Shown: piece after piece, positions 43,640-56,627 of the stretch
Numbering within the stretch: the first letter of the stretch is position 1
Layout of the letters: the number at the start of each line of letters is the position of its first letter
Source: Sander lucioperca
Lineage: Eukaryota > Chordata > Actinopteri > Perciformes > Percidae
DNA length: 64,000 bases
Assembly (NCBI RefSeq): GCF_008315115.2
Contig: NC_050182.1
Coordinates: 24,933,156 to 24,997,155 of the forward strand
Reading direction: 5' to 3'
The notes under the pieces: generated by a model
What the model was told of the DNA's origin: nothing
Seen by the model: the letters and a program-made list of their open reading frames with translations, nothing else
The model's database searches: none
Program-made: the position numbers and the translations under genes

Positions 43640-46600
43640 TCAACGTGAATACAGGTTCCTCGAATGGGCGGGGTTGGGGTGTGATTGACTCCCCCCGTAA
43701 CCAGTCAGCATGCTGGGAGAGTACTGTACGTCCAGAACAACGATGGGAGTCAAAAGGAGAGAGGTCGAGGTGGTCCATAAAGGTGTATTGAAAGAGAAAA
43801 AAGAGAACAAAATGTGTTATTCACACATGTGATCACCTCAAGAGTAGAAGACAGCACGACATGTTTTGCTCACTATCTGACCAACAGGCTTTAATACTAC
43901 TATGCAGAATTTAATTGTTTTCAAATTAAACTCAAAGGAGAAGTAACGCTGTAAATATTACTGCTTTACTTTATTCCCTCCTAAAAAGTAACTGTTTACA
44001 GCCAGTCAAGAAGACTAATGCAGTTCTTAATATGTTCATTATTTTGACAAGAAAATGTACTAAAGGTCCACTTACTAGTTTTTTCCAGATTTCAGTTGCA
44101 TTTCATGGTGTTCTTTAACACATGCAGTTTGCTCATTTGTCATGCAGATAGCATGTCATCACAAGACAATGTTTGGTCCTGTGATAAATTGGGGTCATTT
44201 ATTGGGTGGGGGGGGGTGGATTCAAACGCCAGACTTCGTCTGCTGAGGAAGACCATGAGATGCAACTGAAAGTTCAAGAAAAAGCTAGTGAGGGGGAACT
44301 TGAATTATTTTACTGATTTCCTTTATAACTTCCTTCTTCCAAAGTAACTGTTTACAGTCAATTAAGAAGATTATTTTGACAAAAAACTAAAAAATCTGGG
44401 TCAAGATCATCTAACTAGCTTTTTCTGAAGCTTTCAACTGCATCATATGGTCTTCCCCAGGGAATGGAGTTTGCTCAGTTGTCATGAGACTGTAAGTCTG
44501 GTCGCGTGATAATGTGGTCATATGTCTCAGGTCTCTCCGCACCCGTACCAGCAGGTTCAGAGGAAGCTTCTTTCCTGCGGCTGTCACCCTACTGAACCCT
44601 TGCTCTGCATCCCGGTGATAATTTAACCTACTAAGCCCCCCCCCTCCCCCGGGCGATTTGCACTACCCCACCCTTACTGTTCTATTTATTTATTTACAAA
44701 TGTACATACTGTAATTACACCTATACATAGCCATATTCTACTGCTCTTCATACTATTCATCCTGCACATACACTTATTGTTACTACTTTTATAATGTTAC
44801 CACACTGCACATCATATCTGTCTATATGGTTCATTCAGAATATCCATATTTATTCTGTTTTTCTTATTATATATTCTGTTAATACACTGCATATATCTAT
44901 ATCTATATTATTCTTACTACTAGTATAATGTCACTGCTACTACATTGCACATATCTGTATGTTGTTCATACATTGTTCATATTACATAGCCATATTTATT
45001 CTGCTCTTATAACACTGCAATATATTTCTTGTCCTGCCTATGCACCACCTGTCTATACTTTGTATATCACATTGCACTTTTTTTTTTGCACTTCTGGTTG
45101 GACGCAAACTGCATTTCGTTGTCTTTGTACTTGTACTCTGCACAATGACAATAAAGTTGAATCTAATCTAATCTAATAAGTATATCTTCCTCAGTAACCA
45201 TGAGATACAATTGAAACCTACCAATTTCATGCTGAATGCTCATTATTGTTCATTATATTTAAATTGTTGTTCTTGGTCAAGGTAAGGTATTCTGTAAAAT
45301 GGCCAGATAGTGATAATAAAACATGAAGAGCTCTCACAGTTATGTTAGTAACAAAGAGTTATGTACAAGTAAATCAGGAAAAATATGTAATTTCTTGTTC
45401 ATGTTTTTGCAGTTTTTGAAGCATCGAAAAGAAGAAAAGGCCAGCCCACAGGGTCCTGCGAGGTCACCATGTTAGTCCGTTTGCTACTGATTATTAAAGC
45501 GAGCGTGTGCACTGACAGCATGATAAAATGGCACAGATTGCGATGGCGTCACAAGTACAGAGGAACTCACAGAGGGGGGTGGGGACTGCCTGTCAGTCAA
45601 TGGTAGGCTCTCATAGCCAGGGTTGCCATTGGAGGAAACGTTTGGAGTCCTGTATGGAGATAGAAAGAGACAAGGACAGAAGAGAGATGGCGAGGAGGAA
45701 CGGAGGATGAAGGAGAGAGGGAAACAGGGGTGAGACACGTTGAGAAAGACAGACGGGACGGGGGCCGCAGGGTGACGGGAGCCAAGGACAGGTGACAGGA
45801 AAGAAGGAGAAAGAGCGGTTAGAAATATAGTGCGGAAAAACACAGCACTCAGTATAACTAGTAGATATTAGTACTACTGGCACTCAAGCAAGGCACTGAG
45901 AGCAGCAGCCGCAGCAGGCGTACAGTCCACTCCTGACTGATGATGCACTGCAGGGTTTATACATGAATCTGCAATTACATGCATTTAGAGCTGTGTGTGA
46001 CTCATCCGTCCCATTTCAGCTGTAATGTTGTTTTCCTAATGAATCTGTTTATCTGCATGATAAACCCCAGAAAGCTTTTAAAGCAATTCTGAGCAGATTC
46101 CATTTAAGAGAAGTGGACTGTGTTTTTAGTGCTAGCTGAGTTTCTGAGCCTTGACAGTTTGGTTTAGTCAGTATCCTTGTACTTTTGTGTTAATATTAGA
46201 TATGGAAGCAGTCAAGATGATCAGCTGGCATTAGAATTGGAAGTTAAATAGTCCACAATTAAGTTTCTCAGAGCTCTAACTACGCTTGGAAACAATCAGT
46301 GAGGGAGAAAGGGAAAAAAACATAAGATGAGAAAATTGAAAGTGAGAAATAAGGGAGAACCAATAAGGAAAATGAGGTCATGATAATAACAAAGGACAGA
46401 TCCAGAGAAATAACTTGAGAGATTTGGACACCACAGTGAGGAGACAGATGAGAGTGATGCAGAAGGTTTTTTTTTTTGAGGGGGTGGGGGGGGGGGTTAC
46501 CTATAGTCAACCTGAGCCTCACATCGCCGGAGTTTTTACGAGCGCGGCCTCGTCAATGACACCCTCCCCCCAACACAGCAGTAGTCTACTACTGTTTAGG

Positions 46601-49600
46601 AGACAGGACGCCATTTGAGACAAGATCTGTGAAAATGACCGAGCGGCCTACATCGTCTGTCCTGAAACACTCGACAGACGAATAGACAGACACACAGACA
46701 GACAGACAGACCTCTGGAGTTGTGTCTGTTTCTCTGCCTACACTGTAGTCCATATTGACCTGTCTGTGTGTCTGTCTGCAATGCATGTGGTTAACCTGAC
46801 AGCTCTGTGGTTTTGGACTAAATGTCTAGATAGAGACAAAAGTGTGTGAACCTAGCTGACTATACTGCACTCCCACTACTCTCTATAGTAAAGATATGTG
46901 TGCAACATCTGTTACTGTTTTGAGGGGGAAATCTGTGATTTCTTCACCAAAAAGACTATGTGTCTGCACAAAAACATATCAATAGTGCTCAATAAGTCTC
47001 TATATGTTGTTTAAGTATATTCTGTGTGCATCCTGGACTTTTTACAATCCCTGATCTGGGTCTATCAGTATAAAAGTTGTCCAAAGGTACAGATCTTGAC
47101 ACTGTCAAAACTGTATCTAAGAGCAACCTCCTCCTCTTTCATCTGGGACGTTGTGTCTGTCTGTCTGTCTGTCTGTGTGTCTGAGTGTCTGTGTTACTCA
47201 CGGGAGGGGCGGCGCGCTAGAAAAGGGGGGCGTCCACCCGGCCCCCGGGTAATTATAGAAGGGGGCCATGGCCCCTCGCTGAGACCCCGTGGCCGTCTGT
47301 CTACGTGCCTGATGGGAGGTGAAGGGGTCCTCACTCTCGCTGTCCGAGTCTTCGTACTCCTCTGATTCACTGTCGTCGTCCATGAAAGAGACAGAGAGGG
47401 ACACGTGTGAGCAGAGAAATGATAAGTGCCAAGACATCCCCGTGATTCTCTCTGTCACTATTCATCATTAGTTAGACGCTGATATTCCAAGATAAAAAAA
47501 AAAGGTATGAGATGCACACTTCAGATGGTAAAAGTGAAGTATTTATCCACAAATGGTTACCACAGAAAACGTCAAATTACTGACGTACAGGACTGCTGCA
47601 CTAGCAGCACCAATCACAAACTACATAATCTTGCTGTTCGCTTTTGACACTTGAAGACGATTGTCGTGGTTTTCTGCATACCTGGAACTCACTACCTACT
47701 CCATATCCATCTCAGCAGCTCCAACAAACCTGTGCCACTGCTACCAAACTCCTGAATATGCAAAAACAAAATTAGTTTTGAGTAATCTAGAAGTGGGTTG
47801 AGGAAAGCCAAAATTCCAGCTATTATTATAATTTTTATGTAAAGGTTAAGTATGACTGTATATCTTTTTTTTTTAGAGGTGTTAGACTTTAGCATATACC
47901 CATTTTTATGGCTAAATTTCAACCAACTACCTCTTATACACTACATTTTTCCACGTTGTATGCCAAGCAGCATTGTATAAACTCCAACATTTTGTAATCA
48001 TTATCTGATGGATTCATTGCTTCTCAGGAACTTGAACCCAACATGAATCTACGCTGTCTTGCACAGTCTCATTCTTTTACTACTTTTGGCAGTGTTTATG
48101 CTCTGCAATTCAAAGTTTATACAAATGAGCGTGAGTGGATGAAAATAACAATGTCGTAGACATTGATAGCTGATCGCAGCAAAAATAACAGCACTTATGC
48201 ACATATATACACACATATTCACACTCTCACCTGGGGAAGCTCCTCCAGGCACCGGGCAGAGAGCAGAGGATGGCAGTGAAGGCCAGAGCAGAGAGGAAAG
48301 AGTAAAGGGAGAGGTAGAGCAATCCCTCCATCCCATCATAACACAGACCTTTCAAAGAGTCAATGTAGTCCTAAAAGAAAAAAAGATAGATATATAAATG
48401 AAAATAAAGAAGCAGTACTTTGGTAATACACTGTTAGTTCAGGTCCTGTTACATGAACTTGGGTTACCTTATTCAGACCTCGGCAGTTCAGCAGTGCCAC
48501 CAACTGATGAAAGTTGCCCTCTGTGGAATTGAGTATCTGCTGAACCTCCCTGAGTGATTTCTGTAATGACGAAAAAATTACAACAAGAAAAGAAATCACT
48601 AAAAAGGCAGCAGAAATGTTATTTTATAAGCTGCGTGTTTACACATTATAACATACCTCAGCTTTTGGGAACTGTGTGAGAGCATTTCTGTCCAGACTGG
48701 AGAGCTGTGTGTGAATGTTGGACAGCGCCCTTTGCGACTGGGTCAGCAGCTGCAGCCAACAAGTCAGTGGAGTTAAGAGCTTTTCATTTGCATCGTTGCT
48801 CATATATACCATTAATATGCTAATATGCTAATATGCTAGCTATTTATCTGGAGAGTGGATCATTTAAGGACAGGACACGCAACAGCAGCTGTGCCTCCTC
48901 TCCTCAAATCATTTATCCTTCACTGGCCTTGAGCAAGTCTGACATGCAACCTGTTTACTTATATCAATGAGGGTGAGAGTGTCAGCTAAATGTTCTATGT
49001 TATATACACAAGACATGTGACTGACAGGAGGTCACATTACCTGCTGGAACGGACTGTTCATGCGCCTGCTGCAGGTCAGGTAATAATCCAACACATCTGA
49101 ATAGCCAGCAAAACACCAGTGCACAACACATCAGTGCATAATAGAAACATTTCACTCATTGTGCTGACATGAGCACAGTTGGGCGGTAAATCAAGTGCAT
49201 TGCAGAAATGGGAAACAACTAGCACTTTGTACAGGGACAGATTGATACTGTACCTGAGCTGGTCCCAGTGTTGAAGTGGGTGGAGTTGACTACAAACGTG
49301 TTTGGATCTGAGCAGAAGTCACTGAGAGCCTGGCAAAGCAGCGAGAGTGACGGGAGAGCGTGAAAGGATGACAGGAAAAAAAGAGAGAAAAAAATCATCA
49401 GGAGAGAGACACTGACCGACTGACATACTTACCTCCTGGATATCTGACAGCTGCTCACAATATAGTGGCACATATTGATCTGCCTGCATCACATGCTGTC
49501 CTGGATAAATCTGCGCTACACTCATCACTTATATCCTCCCCTCTGTTTTTCCATATCATATCTATATACTGCTGTACCCTCTGGCTTATTTTTTGAAGAG

Positions 49601-50866
49601 GATGCATTTAGGTCAGAGATAGCACACCCACAAACAAACTCGGCTTGAGATCGCCCACCAGAAGAGGGAGTGAGAGCCACACAGAGAGTCCGGCAGCTGA
49701 CGGGAAAAGCGGCGACCCGGGACAGAATAAAGTGGGCAGGCCCACAGCTGGCCCATTGTTTCCCTGTCGGTGACCAGGGACAGAGCGGCTCTGTGTGGAC
49801 CCACAGGCCTTGGGACCATCTCCCGCCAGCTCCACATGACACTGAGTCTCTTAAAGTGGGCAGCAGTGCTGAGAAACCATTTACCCTCTTCACACACCCC
49901 CAGCCCTGACCAAATCACTCTCCCCTTCAGAGAGTATAACTTCACAGGGGGAACTGAAAAAGGACACTCCTCTGTTTGAGACATACAACACTTTCTCTGT
50001 GCTTTGTTCTTGATAAATGTTACTGACTAGATTTATGCCTGTAAGACAGAGCACACTGCTATCATGTTTAGGCGTTAAAAGCAGAACATTGTCCAGCAGA
50101 ATGTTAGTGAATTTTACTTTCACAGGATTACACTCACACTTCCACCTCTGTGCAGGCTCAGTCTGAAGGCCCGAGGGGCCGAGGTACAGCAACGGCTTCA
50201 TGTCTTGCACTGTTGATGGCAAGCTGATGCTTTACCCACTCTGTCTCTCTCTCACTTCACTTTAGCTCTCGCTCTCTCTCTTAAACTCGAGATGCACTCT
50301 CCCGCTCTTCCTCTCCCTTCCTCTCTCTTGTTGAAAGCACTTCTCTCTTCCATCTTCCATCTTTACTTCTCGAGGCCAAACGCCCACACACAAATCACTT
50401 ACACAAAAACACACACTTTAATGCACAAACACAATTTGTTCACAAACGCGCTTGTGCACCCGCACATTGAATCTTTAATCTCTGTTCCATTTTCCTGCCT
50501 CTTTGGTCCTCTGCCATGACTGCAGCGTTCCCTAGGAGGCAGATCTTTTCACAGTTTAGCATGGCTTTGGCCTCATGTAGCTCTCTTCCCTCAGCTGTGA
50601 TCCCTCCCATGACAGTCCTATTCACTTCCTATTCCTCCAGCCCTTCATCCCTCCGCTCCCTCCCTCCGGCCTGGCTTCACCAAAACAGTTTTACTGGGTC
50701 TACTCACCACTACAGTGGCTGTCTCCAAGCCCAGGGAGCCCCAGCTTAGGAAGAGAGCCAGCCACGCCAGCACAGTCATCCTGTGGGGGGAACAGCACAA
50801 ACTCTTCAGCCAAGAGGACACCCTGACCATCAATCCAGTGTTGTATGGTCTGTGTCTAAAGATATA

Positions 50867-50957
<91 letters not shown>

Positions 50958-53900
50958 ATGCATGCGTGCGTGCTTCCATACTCACAGGATGAGCAGCCAG
51001 CGGGCTTGCTTGGCCAGTCCCAGCAGGATGAACAGACACACTATGAGGTCAAGCAGCAGCAACAACACGTATGATAGCCACCTAGTGTAACAAAGAAACA
51101 CAACATAAAGCAAATGCCATTACATTAAAAATGTTATAAATGTTAAGTGTGCAAGGTTAGTCTTGACCTTAAAATAAAAAAATCTCCTAAAAAGTTAGTT
51201 TTTGGGCTTTTTCCGCCTTTAATTTTAACAGGACAGCTAGGTTAGAAAGGGGAGAGAGAGGGGGGAGACATGCAGGAAATTGTCACAGGTCAGATTCAAA
51301 CCCTGGACCTCTGTGTCGAGGCACTAACCTCTCAGTATATGTGCGCCTGCTCTACCCACTGACCCAACCCGGCCACGTGTTATGCTGTTTTAACCCACAG
51401 GGGATACTACACTGCAGCCAGAAATGTTGCTGCTTTAAAAAAAAAACTGTGGTTAGTACACCGTATGCTTATGAATACGAGCTAAAATGTCTACTGGCTC
51501 CTCTCCTTTTTCAGTTGCAATTTCAAGCTTGGCACCTTTTTTAAAGCTTATTAGTTTTGATTATGTCAACTTAGCCAGTGTGTTTTTGGTGATGTGTGAA
51601 ATATGCAGCGTTCCTTTCATCACATTCAGATTTTTCCACTTGATGTGGGATTAAAACTTGCTATCTTTGTCCACCGTTCCAAGAATTAAAACTCCTGAGT
51701 CTAATAAGATTATTCTGTTAACACTACTGATCTGGAATATGCATCAATGTCGCTGTTAAAGAGAAATGAGACATTCACTCAATGTCTGCCTGTGGTCAGC
51801 TTGAATAGCTTTGTTTGCTTTTTAAGATAAGGCACAAGACTCCATTGTATGAGATCAGGTGGTTAGAATGAGGTTGAACCTTACTTCACCTCTCACTGTT
51901 TAAAGGGAGGAATACATTACATTGCCTGTGTTTGCTGTGTGTGGTTAGTCTATGTCTAGAGTACTTTCATGTAAGGTCAATGTTAATTTCTGTATCTGGA
52001 CTCTCGAAAACGAGATGGTTCATCTCAAGGGGTTATTCTTCTTCAATAAATAAATGTCAAATAACAATGTTGTTATTATTATGGAATATGGAATATAAAA
52101 GCATCCCATCATTATGAGTCAGAACATTTGGTCATTTTTAAAAATAAAGTTTCCATTGCATTACCCTTAACAAATCCAGCCATCTTTATAAACATGCAAC
52201 ATTTATGAAAGGCTGGATCGGATAGTTTCCTCAGCCTCTCACACTCAGAACACGGGTGTGTTGATAAACATTGACGCACAATATACCATTGTGAAATTGA
52301 TCCAGACGGTTTATGTGCATGCTCCTCCTAAGCTAATAAAAAGGATTGATTGTATTTTACCTACTGATACTTCTGCTGAACAAGTTGTAAAAAGTCATAT
52401 TTGTGACTATCTAAGTAAATCTATACGTTTAAGGCCACAATGTTAAACAACTGAATTGGAAAACTGACAGATCAGTATTAGTGGGTAGTGAGTTTTGTAA
52501 ATGGGAAGAACAAGAAACCAGACTGTTTTAAAACAGAAGTTACGCCATTTAATTTATTTGAAACTGCTAAAGCATGCTTCAGAGGAATGGCTATTTCTTG
52601 CACAATTACTGAGAGAAACAAATACATTTATGAGCAAAACTATCAGAGGACAGACTGTAAGCAAATAAAAAACATAAACAGCTACCAATCGAGGCAAATT
52701 GGGAGAAAGCTTAAGTTTTTTTCCCAGAAAGGTGACTATCGCTGCCAATGTTTACTGTTGGTGGTGTGGCGGTAGACATCATTTTCTGGGGAATTTCTGA
52801 GTCTGAGCATAAAACAAACATTTAGGGAAATATGTGTTTCTTTTTAAATGTAGTTACCGAAAATAATTTCATTGATAGACAAGTTTAAATATTGATAAAC
52901 AAAATCAAATCTTGTTGAATCTGAGTAACACTTTATTTTACGGGTCAGTTTTTCTAGGAAGTTCCCTGGGAAAAAATGTATAGTTTCTTACTAATTATGG
53001 GGACATTTGTTTTTATGTTTGAAAAGAGTGCTCCATTTAAAGCCAAGAAAATATTGCAATGATCATCCCTTATTCATTTATAACTGAAAACTTTGTTCAT
53101 AAAAGGCATGTTGATTTGTATTTTTGCATGTTCAGGTGACAAATGCAATACTGTATTTTCCTTCCAGTTTGAGCAAAATTATGTAGTTCTTGCCAGGGAA
53201 CTACTTTAAATGTTTTTAATTATTTGGAAATTACAGACCAATAAAGAAGTGTTAGCTAACTTTTTTTATTGAATTGGCCTTGAATTGGATTGTGTCATAC
53301 AGAAATATATGTTTATCATATTTGGATTGGATTGTGGGCCATCTATCTACTGTAGATCTTTTCTGAATCATCTGAAATACACACACCCCTAATATGCATA
53401 TGGAAACATATCTGGACAGCATTTATTATCATTGACTAATAATAATCCAAAAAAATAAATTTATTTCCAGCCTGTATTTGATCCAAATTAAACATCTAAC
53501 AGATCTGGACTGCAGCCTCACCTGTAGTCCTCATTGGCCATCAGCGTGTTGGCAGCCCAGCCAGGTGAGAAGGGGCTGGGCATCAAGCCACTGGTAGGAA
53601 CCACTGTAGGGGCCACAGAGGGAGGTACTGGGGTTAGAGGAATGATGGACGCCCCGCTGATACTGTCATTCCCTAGGCCTGCGTCCACACTGGCCCGAGC
53701 CATGGAGATGGAGGACAGGAGGTTGATCACGTTCTCAGATAACCTCCGGCAGTTCCGGGTCGACACCAAGAACGGTTTACTGCCGGTAAAGAGCTCCTCC
53801 ATTGAGGTCAGGGGGCCAGAGACAGACAGCTGCAGCCCAGAAATTGTGTCTGAAATCTTGGAGAGGGAGGAAGGAAGAATGTGAGGGGATTTACTGTAAG

Positions 53901-56313
53901 TGGGACGGAAACCACAAAACAGAGATGATGATGCTCATAAAATCGTGGCCAGCTTGGAGTGGTTTTGGTTATGAGATAGAGAACTGAAGATTGTGGGCAT
54001 CTGGTGTCTCAGCTCACTAATGCATGTCCCTCACAATCTATAAAAAAATCAGGGGGTAAATCCTTCACTTTTACTCCTACTTACCTAAAGCGATTCATCT
54101 AATTTCCTTTGATATGAAAATACTTTTAAATATACAACACCTCAAGGTCTCTTAAGTTGATTAAGAGGAGATGGGAGATGGCTGCAGTACAGAGACAGAC
54201 ACATTCCTTTTGTATGAATCATGATGAATAATTTGTTATCTGTCTCTGCTATCTGCTTTTTTGTAAAGCTTATTTCTTGTTATCTAATATCTCTATTACA
54301 TACCCATACATACATTTCCGTATTTTACATAAATGTACACAACTAAGTGTATAGCCTTAGTTTTCATTTGTTTAGCTTTAGTCCATGCTTATTATATGAT
54401 TTCTCCTATATACCTTGTCTACCTTGCCTGGGTCCAGACCTCAGGATCTGCCCACTCTACGAGTGTAACAAGTTGACAGTTCTGCCTGATCTCAGCAGGA
54501 TTTCTTTCCTTCTCCAGTTAGGTTTTCTTTTGCTTTCCATTTCCTGTTATTTCATTTTTCTATTTTGTCAAATACTATATATCTATAATTTTTTTTTATA
54601 TATCTTTAGATTTTTGTTAATTCCACAAGTCAAACACATGTAAAATGACATTTGAAAAAATCTAAATTTCAGATGTTTTTCAATCAATCAATCAATCAAT
54701 CAAAATGTATTTATATAGCACTTTACAGCAACCAGCAGGTATCCAAAGTGCTTAACATCAGAAATAGTTTTTGTTGAAATAATAATAAGATAAGATATAT
54801 AATGGACAAATAAAGATTTGTCCATTTCAAAAATAAATTACTGTATATTTCTAATAACGTTACTACATGTTTATATTACATTTTTGCATATGTCAAAACA
54901 GAACAGAAACAGAAAAAAATCACTGTATTAAAAACCCTGTTTAACATGTCACAAATTCCTTACAGTATATGCAGGGAAGTCATGTGTGCATTTTTCTCTG
55001 TTTAAGTTCAATATGTATATTTGAAAATCTGCATAGCTAGACATAACTAAAATAGCTGACTTCTTTTTCACTGAGCGACAGAGTGTGAGAGAATAGGCTC
55101 ATTTTATCTCCCTTAATATTGCTGTTAGTTCATATATGTCACATATTTTAAAGCAATGCTCCTTGTTTTGTTAGTTTGTCAAAACACAATCTTCTAATAT
55201 ATATAAATGGGTGTGTTTAGAGCTGAAAAGGTGTCTGTGTGTTGTGTGGGTGGGCACGAGGGGGCTTCCATGAAAAATAAATCACTATGAAGAGATGCCT
55301 TTGTTTAAAACAGTTAGGGAAGCACTGGGGTAAATATTCCTGCTCAGACTAAACTCTCCAGTGGGAGTAAGTTTCTTGATAAATGTGTCTTATTATTCAC
55401 ATTTAGCAAATAAATGCTTGTATTAAATATTATCAATAAAGAAAAGGTAATGCCTGCACACTTAACTTCATGCCACAAAAGTTTAATAATGACAATGTAT
55501 CGATCTTACTTGGGTCTGCGTCAGATCAAAATGTTTGAAAAGTGGAAACCACATCCATATTTACACGTCATGCGCACCAATAGGCTGACAAGCTCTATGA
55601 TGGAAAGTACTTTCGATGTACTTTATTGAATTGTTAATTGTCAATTGTTTTTGGATGTTTTGTCACCCTGGGCATTGTGGATGAACCACACCTGCCATCA
55701 TAGAGCTCGTCAGCCGGCTGGTTTGCGTGATATATAAATATGGGTGTGGTTTCCATTTGGCAAACATTTTGACCTGAAGAAAATCCAAGTCGGATCTCTC
55801 TCTTATTAAACTTTTGTGGCATGGAGTAAGTGTGCAGGCGTTACTTTTTCTTCATTGATGTTGTTTTGTAATAGCCTTGCATCACGTGATGTGCATATTA
55901 TTACTTTCTTTCAACATATATTAAATATTATTTAATAATAATTATATTATAAATATTATTCTGTCCAGTGTCTGCATGCCTATTCCCTCTCCCTTACTCT
56001 CTCTTCCCACTGTGTTTAATGCTATTGCTTTATGAGTGTCAGAGCAGATATCCCGCTCTAATTTTAATAATTGATATGTTAGTTTCTTTGATATGAATGG
56101 ATATGAGCTGAAGTGATTATCTCATGTATTTTCCCCCACTCATTCAAGTATTCATTATTTATATTACTGTAGTTCTCATGACCTGTATATTCTACAGTAG
56201 AAGGAGGACATTTAGCAGTCTGACACATAAACCACTGTCTGACCCCAGGGAAGTTTGTAGCTCATTTTCTTTTTCTCACTGCAGACCACATGTGAGCATG
56301 AGTGCATGAGAGT

Positions 56314-56365
<52 letters not shown>

Positions 56366-56566
56366 GCAGGTTAGATATTCTGCATGACAGTTTGCTTGCA
56401 AACTTGCAGCACTCACCAGCAGATCGATGGAAGCTAGCGTATAATTGGCTGTGAGAAGAGACGAGGTCAACTGATACATCCCATCATTAGCCTCGCTGTT
56501 GCCATAGAAACCGATGCCTATGGCAACACTGCAAAGGGAGAAAAAAAGGAAACATGTGTGAGGGTG

Positions 56567-56627
<61 letters not shown>

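Noticed and set aside
49525..49984. Three overlapping ORFs in a ttyh1 intron (up to 123 codons)
   Set aside because: They lie between phase-compatible ttyh1 exons 6 and 7, which join without them. No conserved tweety sequence belongs there and no family is recognised.
51288..51376. Possible tRNA gene
   Set aside because: A- and B-box-like motifs are present, but the arms do not pair properly and the downstream body is that of a SINE.
52258..52775. Two short plus-strand ORFs in ttyh1 intron 4
   Set aside because: AT-rich frames without recognisable domains, splice sites or relation to the flanking gene.
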